The translations under genes were made by a program, and so were the position numbers. 64,000 nt of DNA, taken from assembly GCF_006442815.1 (NCBI RefSeq), contig NZ_VFVL01000019.1, forward strand, positions 48,382-112,381, given 5' to 3'. Source of the stretch: Mesorhizobium sp. B2-4-3 (lineage in GTDB: Bacteria > Pseudomonadota > Alphaproteobacteria > Rhizobiales > Rhizobiaceae). Below are positions 28,610 through 37,703 of this stretch, piece by piece. Numbering within the stretch: position 1 is the first letter of the stretch; each line of letters starts with the position of its first letter. The notes beneath the pieces are model-generated. The model worked only from the letters and a program-made list of their open reading frames with translations, was not told the DNA's origin and searched no databases.

Positions 28610-30012
28610 AGATGCCGCAGACGATCGGCCTTGTGCATTTCATCGGCATCGGCGGCATCGGCATGAGCGGCATCGCCGAAGTGCTGCACAATCTCGGCTA
28701 CAAGGTGCAAGGGTCCGACCAGGCCGACGGCGCCAATGTGCAGCGGCTGCGCGACAAGGGCATCGAATGCTTCGTCGGCCACAAGGCCGAGAATCTCGGC
28801 GACGCCGAAGTCGTGGTCGTTTCGACCGCGATCAAGAAGTCCAACCCGGAACTGAAAGCCGCGCGCGAGAAGCTGCTGCCGATCGTGCGTCGCGCCGAGA
28901 TGCTGGCCGAGCTGATGCGCTTCCGCCAGGCGGTCGCCATCGGCGGCACGCATGGCAAGACGACGACGACCTCGATGGTGGCGACGCTGCTCGAATCGGG
29001 CGGGCTCGACCCGACCGTCATCAATGGCGGCATCATCAACGCCTATGGCACCAATGCGCGCATGGGCGATGGTGAGTGGATGGTGGTCGAAGCCGACGAG
29101 AGCGACGGCACCTTCCTAAAACTGCCGGCCGACATCGCCGTCGTCACCAACATTGATCCCGAGCACCTCGACCACTATGGCAGCTTCGACAAGGTGCGCG
29201 AGGCATTCCGCCAGTTCGTCGAGAACGTGCCGTTCTACGGCTTCGGCGTGATGTGCACCGACCATCCGGAAGTGCAGGCGCTGGTCGGCCGCATCGAGGA
29301 CCGGCGCGTCATCACCTATGGCGAGAACGCGCAGGCCGATGTGCGCTTCACCAACCACCGCATGCAGGGCGCGATCTCCGAATTCGATGTCGTGATCCGC
29401 GATCGCAAGGGGCGGGGCACGACTTCGATAAAGGACCTGCGCCTGCCGATGCCGGGCCTGCATAACGTCGCCAACGCGACGGCGGCGATCGCGGTGGCGC
29501 ATGAGCTTGGTCTCTCGGCCGAGGCGATCAAGAAGGGCCTGTCGTCCTTCGCCGGCGTCAAGCGGCGCTTCACCCATACCGGCTCGTGGAACGGCGTCGA
29601 GGTTTTCGACGACTACGGCCACCATCCGGTCGAGATCGCGGCGGTGCTGAAGGCCGCGCGCAGCGCCACCAAGGGACGTGTCATCGCCATCGCGCAGCCG
29701 CATCGCTTCACCCGCCTGCATGATCTCTTCGAGGAATTCTCGGTCTGCTTCAACGACGCCGACACGGTGATGGTGGCGCCGGTCTATGCGGCCGGCGAGG
29801 AACCCATCGAAGGCGTGACCTCCGACGCGCTGGTGTCGCGCATCCGCTCGGGCGGCCATCGCGACGCGCGCTATGTCGATGGCGCGGCGGCAATCGCGCC
29901 AGCCATCCGCGCGCTTGCCAAGCCCGGCGACTTCGTCGTCTTCCTCGGCGCCGGCAACATCACGCAATGGGCCTATGCGCTGCCCAAGGAACTGGGTGGG
30001 ACGCCCTCATGA
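28606..30012 (+). CDS. murC: UDP-MurNAc:L-alanine ligase
   Basis: 468 residues. First amino-acid ligase of the stem peptide. The N-terminal HFIGIGGIGMSGIAEVL (about 11-27), ATP loop GTHGKTTTTS at 114-123, VVEADESDGTFL and DDYGHHPVEI are the MurC set. ATGA overlap with murG and with murB at its end places it inside one continuous translation chain. Confidence 0.97.
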   Translation: MKMPQTIGLVHFIGIGGIGMSGIAEVLHNLGYKVQGSDQADGANVQRLRDKGIECFVGHKAENLGDAEVVVVSTAIKKSNPELKAAREKLLPIVRRAEMLAELMRFRQAVAIGGTHGKTTTTSMVATLLESGGLDPTVINGGIINAYGTNARMGDGEWMVVEADESDGTFLKLPADIAVVTNIDPEHLDHYGSFDKVREAFRQFVENVPFYGFGVMCTDHPEVQALVGRIEDRRVITYGENAQADVRFTNHRMQGAISEFDVVIRDRKGRGTTSIKDLRLPMPGLHNVANATAAIAVAHELGLSAEAIKKGLSSFAGVKRRFTHTGSWNGVEVFDDYGHHPVEIAAVLKAARSATKGRVIAIAQPHRFTRLHDLFEEFSVCFNDADTVMVAPVYAAGEEPIEGVTSDALVSRIRSGGHRDARYVDGAAAIAPAIRALAKPGDFVVFLGAGNITQWAYALPKELGGTPS

Positions 30013-30974
30013 TGCGCGGCCAGGACCTGATCGACAAGCTCGGCCACAAGCTTTCCGGCCTGCGCGGCCGTATCACGCCGAACGCGGAGATGGACAAGAT
30101 CACCTGGTTCCGGGCCGGCGGCCTGGCCGAGGCGCTGTTCCAGCCGGCCGACGAGGAAGACCTGGCGGCCTTCCTGCGCGCGGTGCCGGAAGAGGTGCCG
30201 GTCATGGTGGTCGGCGTCGGCTCGAACCTCCTGGTGCGCGACGGCGGCATTCCCGGCTTCGTCGTCAGGCTCTCGGCCAAGGGTTTCGGCGAGGCCGAGG
30301 CCACCGGGCCGACCACGATCAAGGCAGGCGCTGCTACGCCCGACAAGCGCCTCGCGGCGGTTGCCTATGAGGCCGGCATCGGCGGCTTCCATTTCTACCA
30401 CGGCATTCCCGGCGCCGTAGGCGGCGCGCTGCGCATGAATGCCGGCGCCAACGGCGTCGAGACGCGCGAGCGGGTCGTCGAGGTGAGGGCGCTAGACCGC
30501 AAGGGCAATCTCCATACGCTCAGCAATGCCGATATGGGCTATGCCTATCGCCATTCGTCCGCGCCCGCCGGCCTGATCTTCACCTCGGCGATCTTCGAAG
30601 GCTTTGCCGAGGACAAGGCGGCGATCAAAGCGGCGATGGATGCCGTGCAGAACCACCGCGAGACGGTGCAGCCGATCCGCGAGAAAACCGGCGGCTCGAC
30701 CTTCAAGAATCCGGAAGGCACCTCGGCCTGGAAGGAAATCGACAAGGCGGGCTGCCGCGGGCTGATGATCGGCGGCGCGCAGATGTCGCCGATGCATTGC
30801 AACTTCATGATCAACACCGGCACGGCGACGGGGTACGACCTCGAATATCTCGGCGAGACGGTGCGGGCGCGGGTGCTCGAGAACTCCGGCATCCGGCTGC
30901 ACTGGGAGATCAAGCGCCTTGGCAATTTCCGGCCGGATCACGCGGTGCAGGAGTTCCTCGGGCAGCTCCTCTAG
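30009..30974 (+). CDS. murB: UDP-N-acetylenolpyruvylglucosamine reductase
   Basis: 321 residues, FAD- and NADPH-dependent. Reduces the enolpyruvyl group to the lactyl ether of MurNAc. FAD-binding segments VGVGSNLLVRDGGIPG and GIPGAVGGALRMNAG, and the active-site Ser in TGGSTFKNPEG (Ser230) are seen. ATG 30009 overlaps the murC stop; the frame upstream of it belongs to murC. It is the last gene before a 300-bp gap, so transcription may be re-set here. Confidence 0.96.
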   Translation: MMRGQDLIDKLGHKLSGLRGRITPNAEMDKITWFRAGGLAEALFQPADEEDLAAFLRAVPEEVPVMVVGVGSNLLVRDGGIPGFVVRLSAKGFGEAEATGPTTIKAGAATPDKRLAAVAYEAGIGGFHFYHGIPGAVGGALRMNAGANGVETRERVVEVRALDRKGNLHTLSNADMGYAYRHSSAPAGLIFTSAIFEGFAEDKAAIKAAMDAVQNHRETVQPIREKTGGSTFKNPEGTSAWKEIDKAGCRGLMIGGAQMSPMHCNFMINTGTATGYDLEYLGETVRARVLENSGIRLHWEIKRLGNFRPDHAVQEFLGQLL

Positions 30975-31283
30975 CTTGGACTGAAGTTCATGTGATACTT
31001 GAACTTCCATCGTCTGAAATGGCCGCAAAACCGTTGCCTTAAAGACTCACAATTCACTTTTTGCGGCAGTTTTCGCGGAAAGTGAATCTCTCGGAATCAT
31101 AGGCACTTGCCAGCGAATCAACTCTCTGATTCTCTGCCCTAAAGCGTTTCCTGATTTGAGTCGTCCGACGCGTTCAGTCGCGTTTTCCGTCTGGGGCAAC
31201 CTGCCGGAAGACTCGGACTCAATGCTCGGGAATGCGGTGCGGGAATATCGGTTGCAGGCCCGGCGTGAGAGGGGATGACGGGA
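30975..31283. other. 309-bp gap between murB and ddlB with a strong inverted repeat
   Basis: No gene supported. ATTCACTTT (31052-31060) and AAAGTGAAT (31079-31087) form perfect arms, with inner wobble and GC pairs giving about 14 pairs and a 6-nt loop; no T run follows. It could be a murB-side terminator or a control site for a separate ddlB-ftsQAZ promoter. Confidence 0.55.
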
Positions 31284-32210
31284 ATGAAGAACAAGCATGT
31301 GGCTGTCCTTCTGGGTGGATTCTCCTCGGAGCGGCCCGTGTCTCTGTCCTCGGGGAAGGCGTGTGCGGATGAGCTCGAGAATGAAGGTTATCAGGTCACC
31401 CGTGTCGATGTTTCGCGCGATGTCGGGTCTGTGCTTGCCGAGCTCAAGCCTGATGTCGCCTTCAACGCGCTGCACGGTCCGTTCGGCGAGGACGGTACCA
31501 TTCAGGGAATTCTCGAATATCTCGGAATTCCCTACACCCATTCGGGTGTGCTCGCTTCGGCGCTGGCCATGAACAAGGAGCAGGCCAAGAAGGTTGCCAA
31601 GGCGTCCGGCGTTCCGGTCGCGGAATCCAAGGTGGTCAATCGCTTCGCCGTCCAGAACAAGCATCCGATGAGGCCGCCTTATGTGGTCAAGCCGGTCAAT
31701 GAGGGATCGAGCTTCGGCGTGGTCATCGTGCATGAGGGGCAGTCGCATCCGCCTCAGGTGATCGGCTCGACCGAGTGGCAGTATGGCGAGACCGTCATGG
31801 TCGAGCGCTACATCCATGGGCGCGAATTGACCTGCGCGGTGATGGGCGACGTGGCGCTCGGCGTCTGCGAGATCATTCCGACTGGGCATTCCTTCTACGA
31901 CTACGATTCAAAATACGTTCCCGGCGGATCAAAACACGAAATCCCTGCTAAAATTTCACCGAATATTTACCAAAAAATACAGACACTGGCCCTCAAGGCT
32001 CATCTTGCCATTGGTTGCCGGGGCGTTTCCCGATCGGACTTCCGTTACGACGACCGTCACTCCGAAAACGGCGAGGTTGTCTGGCTCGAGGTCAACACTC
32101 AGCCGGGCATGACGCCGACGTCTCTGGTGCCTGAAATCGCCGCGCAAGCGGGACACTCGTTCGGCGATTTGTTGAGTTGGATGGTGGAGGACGCTTCGTG
32201 TCTGCGTTGA
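31284..32210 (+). CDS. ddlB: D-alanine:D-alanine ligase
   Basis: 308 residues, ATP-grasp. Supplies D-Ala-D-Ala for MurF. N-terminal HVAVLLGGFSSERPVSLSSG, ATP-binding VKPVNEGSSFGVVIVHEG, SRSDFRYD and the C-terminal metal-binding VWLEVNTQPGMTPTSLVPE are conserved. ATG 31284 is preferred (GAGAGGGG lies 9 nt upstream); the ATG at 31275 abuts that site. The stretch at about 31905-31985 is clearly AT-richer than the rest of the cluster although the protein there is normal. ftsQ begins inside its last codons. Confidence 0.95.
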   Translation: MKNKHVAVLLGGFSSERPVSLSSGKACADELENEGYQVTRVDVSRDVGSVLAELKPDVAFNALHGPFGEDGTIQGILEYLGIPYTHSGVLASALAMNKEQAKKVAKASGVPVAESKVVNRFAVQNKHPMRPPYVVKPVNEGSSFGVVIVHEGQSHPPQVIGSTEWQYGETVMVERYIHGRELTCAVMGDVALGVCEIIPTGHSFYDYDSKYVPGGSKHEIPAKISPNIYQKIQTLALKAHLAIGCRGVSRSDFRYDDRHSENGEVVWLEVNTQPGMTPTSLVPEIAAQAGHSFGDLLSWMVEDASCLR

Positions 32211-33142
32211 GGTGGGGACAGGGTAATGGCGGTGGCGCTGCTGGTTCCGCGCTGTTCGGCATGTCGCTGTCATTCGACCGTTTCGTATTGCCGCGTCAGC
32301 TCCGCCGGCCGATGCGCGTGCTGGCGCGCCTATGCGGCGGCGAGTATGAGGCGCCGCGCTTTTCGGCGGCGATCCTTTCCGCTGCGTTGATCGCATCCAG
32401 CAGCGCCTATGGCGCCTATCTTGGCGGCTACACCGACAGCATCGTGCAGGGCATCACGGCCCGCACCGGTTTTGCCGTCGATCAGATCAAGGTGGTCGGC
32501 AATCGCCAGACGTCCGAGATCGATGTGCTGGACCGGCTCGGCCTCGACGGCTGGACCTCGCTGATCGGCTTCGATGCCGAAGCGGCGCGCGAGCGCATCG
32601 CGACGCTGCCCTGGGTCGAGGCTGCGGCGGTACGCAAAATCTACCCGCATACGCTTGAAGTGCGCATCGAGGAACGCGAGCCCTTCGCGCTCTGGCAGCA
32701 GGGCAATTCGGTTTCGGTCATCGAACGGTCGGGCGAGATGATCGCGCCGTTCTCGGGTGGCAAGCAGGCGCTGCTCCCGCTGATCATCGGCACGGGCGCG
32801 CCGGCCATGGCGCCGGCCTTTCTCGCCAAGATCGAGCGCTACCCCGCGCTGGCGGCGCGGGTCAAAGGTTACATCCGTGTCGGCGAGCGCCGCTGGGACC
32901 TGAGGCTTGAGAACGGCATCACGATCAAGCTGCCGGAAGACGACGAGGACCAGGCGATCGCCGAGCTCGTCAAGATCGACCATGACAACGGGCTGCTGAC
33001 GCGCGACATCGCCGCCGTCGACATGCGGCTCCCCGACCGGCTGGTCGTGGAGCTTTCGCCGGAAGCGGCGACGCAGCGCGAAGCCGCGCTCAGCGAAAAG
33101 CCGAAGAACCTGGCCAAGCGCAAGGTGGAGAGAAAGATATGA
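32198..33142 (+). CDS. ftsQ: Cell division protein FtsQ
   Basis: 314 residues. A basic cytoplasmic tail and one membrane helix (around 55-77, FSAAILSAALIASSSAYGAYLGG) are followed by a POTRA domain (GFAVDQIKVVGNRQTSEIDVLDRL) and the beta domain (LEVRIEEREPFALWQQGNSVSVIERSG). It links early and late divisome parts in the periplasm. GTG 32198 is chosen because GGAGG sits 7 nt upstream; it overlaps the ddlB end by 13 nt. Stop overlaps ftsA. Confidence 0.93.
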   Translation: MSALRWGQGNGGGAAGSALFGMSLSFDRFVLPRQLRRPMRVLARLCGGEYEAPRFSAAILSAALIASSSAYGAYLGGYTDSIVQGITARTGFAVDQIKVVGNRQTSEIDVLDRLGLDGWTSLIGFDAEAARERIATLPWVEAAAVRKIYPHTLEVRIEEREPFALWQQGNSVSVIERSGEMIAPFSGGKQALLPLIIGTGAPAMAPAFLAKIERYPALAARVKGYIRVGERRWDLRLENGITIKLPEDDEDQAIAELVKIDHDNGLLTRDIAAVDMRLPDRLVVELSPEAATQREAALSEKPKNLAKRKVERKI

Positions 33143-34446
33143 GCTGGCTTGGCGGCGGCGGTGACGCTTCTTCGCGCCGGTCGGGCACGCTCACGGTGCT
33201 CGATGTCGGCTCCAGCAAGGTTTGCTGCGTCGTGGCGAAGCTCAAGCCGAACGAGGACGGCAAGCTCTTGCGCGGACGTTCGCATCGCATCCAGGTGATC
33301 GGCATCGGCCACCAGAAGTCGCAAGGCGTGAAGTCCGGCGTGGTGGTGGATCTCGATCGCGCCGAGCATGCCATCCGGCTTGCCGTCGATGCGGCCGAGC
33401 GCATGGCCGGGCTCACGGTCGATTCCCTCATCGTCAACATGACGGCCGGCCGGCTGAAGAGCGAAGCCTTCTCGGCGACGATCAATCTCGGCGGTCACCA
33501 GGTCGAGGACGTCGACATCAAGCGCGTGCTCGCCGCCGGCGCCAAGCAGGCGCTGCGGGCCGAGCGCGAGGTGATCCATTCGCTGCCCGTCGGTTTCTCG
33601 CTCGATGGCGAGCGCGGCATGCGCGACCCGCGCGGCATGGTGGGCGATGCGCTTGGCGTCGACATGCATGTCTTGACCGGCGATGCCGCGCCGATGCGCA
33701 ACCTTGAGCTTTGCATCAACCGCTCGCACCTGTCGGTCGAGCGCATGGTGGCAACGCCCTATGCCAGCGGGCTTGCCTCGCTGGTCGACGACGAGCTCGA
33801 AATGGGCGCCGCCTGCATCGATATGGGCGGCGGCACGACGACCATCTCGGTGTTCTCGGAAGGCAAGTTCGTCCATGGCGACGCCATCGCCATCGGCGGC
33901 AACCATGTGACGCTCGACATGGCGAAGGGCCTGTCGACCTCGCTCGATGCGGCGGAGCGGCTGAAGGTCATGCATGGCTCGGCGCTGCCCGGCAGCGCCG
34001 ACGACCGCGACCTCGTCTCGATCCAGCCGATCGGCGAGGAGGGCGATGTGCCGCTGCAGATTCCGCGCTCGGTGATGACGCGCATCATCCGCGCCCGCAT
34101 CGACGAGACATTGGAGCTTCTGCGTGACCGGCTGAACAAGTCCGGCTACGGCAATGCCGTCGGCAAGCGCGTCGTGCTCACCGGCGGCGCCAGCCAGCTC
34201 TCCGGCCTGCCGGAAGCGGCGCGCCGCATCCTCGGGCGCAATGTGCGCATCGGCCGTCCGCTGGGCGTCGCGGGCCTGCCTGAAGCGGCCAAGGGGCCGG
34301 CGTTCTCGACCCCGGTCGGACTGATGATCTATCCGCAGATGGCGAGCTTCGAGAGCCATTCGGCGAAAGGACTTTCCGGTTTCAGGATGACCGGAACGGG
34401 CGGAAAACTGCATCGCATGAGTCAGTGGTTGAGAGACAGTTTTTAA
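33139..34446 (+). CDS. ftsA: Cell division protein FtsA
   Basis: 435 residues, actin-like ATPase that tethers FtsZ to the membrane. N-terminal LTVLDVGSSKVCCVV phosphate loop, a second ACIDMGGGTTTISVFSEG loop (near 230), RVVLTGGASQLSGLPE adenosine-binding segment and a C-terminal amphipathic helix (MSQWLRDSF) for membrane binding are present. The N-terminal gly/Ser extension is usual in rhizobia. ftsZ follows after 67 bp. Confidence 0.96.
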   Translation: MSWLGGGGDASSRRSGTLTVLDVGSSKVCCVVAKLKPNEDGKLLRGRSHRIQVIGIGHQKSQGVKSGVVVDLDRAEHAIRLAVDAAERMAGLTVDSLIVNMTAGRLKSEAFSATINLGGHQVEDVDIKRVLAAGAKQALRAEREVIHSLPVGFSLDGERGMRDPRGMVGDALGVDMHVLTGDAAPMRNLELCINRSHLSVERMVATPYASGLASLVDDELEMGAACIDMGGGTTTISVFSEGKFVHGDAIAIGGNHVTLDMAKGLSTSLDAAERLKVMHGSALPGSADDRDLVSIQPIGEEGDVPLQIPRSVMTRIIRARIDETLELLRDRLNKSGYGNAVGKRVVLTGGASQLSGLPEAARRILGRNVRIGRPLGVAGLPEAAKGPAFSTPVGLMIYPQMASFESHSAKGLSGFRMTGTGGKLHRMSQWLRDSF

Positions 34447-34513
34447 TTTGACGGGGACAGCCCCATAGGCGGCCGCAGCGGCGAGGCGGCGGGAAAGGCA
34501 AAGGACGGAGACA

Positions 34514-36175
34514 ATGACCATCAATCTGCAGAAGCCGGACATCACCGAGCTCAAGCCCCGCATCACCGTGTTCGGTGTCGGCGGCGGCGGCGGCAATGCC
34601 GTGAACAACATGATCACAGCCGGCCTGCGCGGCGTCGAGTTCGTGGTGGCCAACACCGACGCGCAGGCGTTGACCATGTCGAAGGCCGAGCGGCTGATCC
34701 AGCTCGGCGCGCATGTCACCGAAGGCCTCGGCGCCGGCTCGCAGCCGGAAGTCGGCCGCGCGGCGGCGGAAGAGTGCATCGATGAGATCATCGATCATCT
34801 CTCCAACACCCATATGTGCTTCGTCACCGCCGGCATGGGCGGCGGCACCGGCACGGGCGCCGCTCCGGTCGTTGCCCGCGCGGCGCGCGAGAAAGGCATC
34901 CTCACCGTCGGCGTCGTCACCAAGCCGTTCCATTTCGAGGGCCAGCGCCGCATGAAGACGGCCGACATGGGCATCGAGGAGCTGCAGAAATGCGTCGACA
35001 CCCTGATTGTCATCCCCAACCAGAACCTGTTCCGGCTGGCCAATGACAAGACCACCTTCGCCGATGCTTTCGCCATGGCCGACCAGGTGCTCTATTCGGG
35101 CGTCGCCTGCATCACCGACCTGATGGTCAAGGAAGGCCTGATCAATCTCGACTTCGCCGACGTCCGTTCGGTGATGCGCGAGATGGGCAAGGCGATGATG
35201 GGCACGGGCGAGGCTTCGGGCGAGGGCCGCGCGATGGCCGCCGCGGAAGCCGCGATCGCCAATCCGCTGCTCGACGAGACCTCGATGAAGGGCGCCAAGG
35301 GCCTGCTGATCTCGATCACCGGCGGCCGCGACCTCACCCTGTTCGAGGTGGATGAAGCAGCGACCCGCATCCGCGAGGAGGTCGACCAGGACGCCAACAT
35401 CATCCTGGGCGCCACCTTCGACGAGGAGCTGGAAGGCGTGATCCGCGTGTCGGTCGTCGCCACCGGCATCGACAAATCGGCGGCCGAAATCGCGGCTGCG
35501 CCGATCTCGATCCGCGCGCCGCAGAAGCCGGCCGCCCGCCCGGCGGCGGCTCTGGCCGCTGAAATCCGTCCCGCGCCGGTTCAGCCGCAGGCCTACGAGC
35601 CGCGCGCGGCCGATCCAGTCGCCGAGGCGATCCAGCTTGCCGAGGCGAACGCCGCCGCCATGGCGCAGCCGCGTGCCATGCCGGTCGACGACTTCCGGCC
35701 GCAGAGCAAGATCTTCCAGGCCCCGCCGGCCCAGCCGCAGCCGCAGCCGGTGGTGCCGCAGCAGGTCATGCAGCAGCCCGCGCCGCAGCGCGAGATGTCG
35801 CAGCCGATGGCCGCGGCCCCGCAGCGCATGCCGCGCGTGGAGGACTTTCCGCCGGTGGTAAGGGCTGAAGTCGAAGCCAAGACCCGGCCGGCGGACCATG
35901 AGAACAGCGGTCCGATGGGACTGATCAAGCGGCTGACCAACGGCCTGACCCGCCGCGAGGAAGAGCCGGCCCGGCTCCAGCCGGCGCAGCCGCGCGAGCC
36001 GAAGCTGCGCCAGGCCGCGCCGGAGATGCGCCGCCTCGCCAGCCAGGATCCTGCGCTCTACGCGCCGCGCCGCGGCCAGCTCGACGATCAGGGCCGGCTG
36101 ACGCCGCAGGCCCGCACGGTCCAGGAAGACGACCAGCTGGAAATCCCGGCTTTCCTGCGCCGCCAGGCCAACTGA
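34514..36175 (+). CDS. ftsZ: Tubulin-like division GTPase FtsZ
   Basis: 553 residues. The GTPase core covers about 1-320 with the tubulin loop GGGTGTG at 109-115 and NTDAQAL at 47-53. A long Pro/Gln/Ala linker (about 325-535) is larger than in enteric bacteria but normal in rhizobia. The terminal DQLEIPAFLRRQ is the conserved tail that binds FtsA. A clear 13-bp terminator hairpin follows, ending the cluster. ATG 34514 follows a GGACGGAG ribosome site. Confidence 0.98.
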   Translation: MTINLQKPDITELKPRITVFGVGGGGGNAVNNMITAGLRGVEFVVANTDAQALTMSKAERLIQLGAHVTEGLGAGSQPEVGRAAAEECIDEIIDHLSNTHMCFVTAGMGGGTGTGAAPVVARAAREKGILTVGVVTKPFHFEGQRRMKTADMGIEELQKCVDTLIVIPNQNLFRLANDKTTFADAFAMADQVLYSGVACITDLMVKEGLINLDFADVRSVMREMGKAMMGTGEASGEGRAMAAAEAAIANPLLDETSMKGAKGLLISITGGRDLTLFEVDEAATRIREEVDQDANIILGATFDEELEGVIRVSVVATGIDKSAAEIAAAPISIRAPQKPAARPAAALAAEIRPAPVQPQAYEPRAADPVAEAIQLAEANAAAMAQPRAMPVDDFRPQSKIFQAPPAQPQPQPVVPQQVMQQPAPQREMSQPMAAAPQRMPRVEDFPPVVRAEVEAKTRPADHENSGPMGLIKRLTNGLTRREEEPARLQPAQPREPKLRQAAPEMRRLASQDPALYAPRRGQLDDQGRLTPQARTVQEDDQLEIPAFLRRQAN

Positions 36176-36179
36176 CGAT

Positions 36180-36225
36180 ACGGCGAACCGCCGATCGTTG
36201 ACACGGCGAACCGCCGATCGTCGAC
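36180..36225. repeat. 23-bp tandem direct repeat downstream of ftsZ
   Basis: Two copies, contiguous, one mismatch (T/C). Each contains GGCG..CGCC symmetry. Role unknown; directly 5' of the terminator hairpin. Confidence 0.75.
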
Positions 36226-36242
36226 AATATATGACGGTTGTT

Positions 36243-36278
36243 AACAGGCAGACGAGAGATCGTCTGCCTGTTGCTTTT
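36243..36278 (+). terminator. Terminator after ftsZ
   Basis: Perfect 13-bp stem AACAGGCAGACGA / TCGTCTGCCTGTT with GAGA loop (36243-36272), followed by GCTTTTAC. It marks the end of the division cluster transcript. Confidence 0.9.
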
Positions 36279-36554
36279 ACAAAATGCATTAAAAACAGCG
36301 TGTTATGAGCTGTTTCTGACATGATCCCGTAGTTACAGGGGGAAAGAAACCGTGATTTGGAGTCTCCAAAGCGGGTCATTATCTTCGCCACGGACTAAAG
36401 TCGGTTTGCAGGGATTCGGGGCGTAGCCCTGCCTGCCGATCATACCAGAGCCGCATGCTCTTGCTTATTTTGCCGCCTTTGTGCGAGCGCCAGACCATCC
36501 AACTGGCTGCAAGATACCCAAGGCCGTTGGAGCGGACGCAGGCATTTTGGGCGT

Positions 36555-37502
36555 ATGGGGTTACTCTTGCACGACTATCAGACGACATTGAGATCGCGCG
36601 CGACGCTGGCTGGCATCGGCGTTCATAGCGGCAAAACCGTCACCGTTCATTTCCTGCCGGCCGATGCCGACACGGGCATCGTCTTCCATCTTTCGAACGG
36701 CGGCGAAGCCCGGGAGTTCCGCGCCCTGGTCGCCGAAGTCGGCGCCACGGATCTCTGCACCATGCTTGGCGATCCGGCCGGCAAGCATATCGGCACCGTC
36801 GAGCATCTGATGGCCACCGTGTTCGGTCTTGGCATCGACAACCTCATCATCGAGATCGACGGTTCGGAAGTCCCTATCCTCGACGGCAGCGCCATGGCCT
36901 TCGTCGAAGCCATCGACCAGGCCGGCATCGAGACGCTGCCGGTGAAGCGTCGCTACATCCGCGTCGTCAAGCCGGTGCGGGTGGAAGCCGGTGCGTCCTG
37001 GGCGGAGTTCCGCCCCTATGACGGCACGCGGTTCGAGGTCGAGATCGATTTCGAGAGCCCGGCGATCGGCCGCCAGCAATTCGCTTCCGACATCAATCCC
37101 GACATCTTCCGCCGCGACATCGCGCGGGCGCGGACCTTCGGCTTCATGAAGGACGTCGAGAGGCTTTGGGCCGCCGGTTACGCGCTTGGCTCCTCGCTGG
37201 AAAACTCGCTGGTCATCGGCGACGACAACCGCGTCATCAATGTCGGCGGGTTACGCTATCCCAATGAATTCGCCCGCCACAAGACGCTCGATGCGATGGG
37301 CGACCTGGCGCTGGCCGGCGCGCGCTTCATCGGCTGCTTCCGCTCCTATCGCGGCGGCCACCGGATGAACGCCTCGGCGCTACGCCGGCTGCTTTCCGAC
37401 CACACGGCCTTCGAGATCGTCGAAACGCGGCGCCGCGAGCGCGGCCGCGTCGCCGAGATGATCGCCGTCAGCCGGCCGGTCTACGCACCCTGGGTGATCT
37501 GA
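36555..37502 (+). CDS. lpxC: UDP-3-O-acyl-GlcNAc deacetylase LpxC
   Basis: 315 residues, zinc-dependent; commits UDP-3-O-acyl-GlcNAc to lipid A synthesis. YQTTLRSRATLAGIGVHSG opens the protein. The zinc site includes His84 in GTVEHLMATVFGLGIDN and a later His in the FIGCFRSYRGGHRMNASAL region. DGSAMAFVEAI is another family block. Own transcription unit after the ftsZ terminator; ribosome site before ATG 36555 is weak. Confidence 0.96.
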   Translation: MGLLLHDYQTTLRSRATLAGIGVHSGKTVTVHFLPADADTGIVFHLSNGGEAREFRALVAEVGATDLCTMLGDPAGKHIGTVEHLMATVFGLGIDNLIIEIDGSEVPILDGSAMAFVEAIDQAGIETLPVKRRYIRVVKPVRVEAGASWAEFRPYDGTRFEVEIDFESPAIGRQQFASDINPDIFRRDIARARTFGFMKDVERLWAAGYALGSSLENSLVIGDDNRVINVGGLRYPNEFARHKTLDAMGDLALAGARFIGCFRSYRGGHRMNASALRRLLSDHTAFEIVETRRRERGRVAEMIAVSRPVYAPWVI

Positions 37503-37703
37503 TTTTTAACCGTTTTCTGGCTTTGTGGTCTGGTTTGTGTTGCATGGCTGCATCACAGGGCTGCTAAAATGCGCGGCTTTGGCCATGGCGCCGGCTTGCC
37601 ACAAAAATGTGCGATTGGCCGGACATAGCGTTGCCGGGCAAGGGGATAATGGTTTAAGGCTTCGGCCCGGACCGAAACGACGCCGAAGGGGCGGAATCCA
37701 AAC

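Larger units (their letters stand above)
36176..36554. other. 379-bp gap between ftsZ and lpxC
   Basis: Holds a 23-bp direct repeat in tandem (36180-36202 and 36203-36225, one mismatch, core GGCGAACCGCCGATCGT), the ftsZ terminator (36243-36278), and then about 270 bp with no supported gene, presumably the lpxC promoter and leader. Confidence 0.6.

Noticed and set aside
32869..36391. Two long minus-strand frames (640 and 669 codons) over ftsQ-ftsA-ftsZ
   Set aside because: Complements of conserved genes with low-complexity sequence and no signal or domain.
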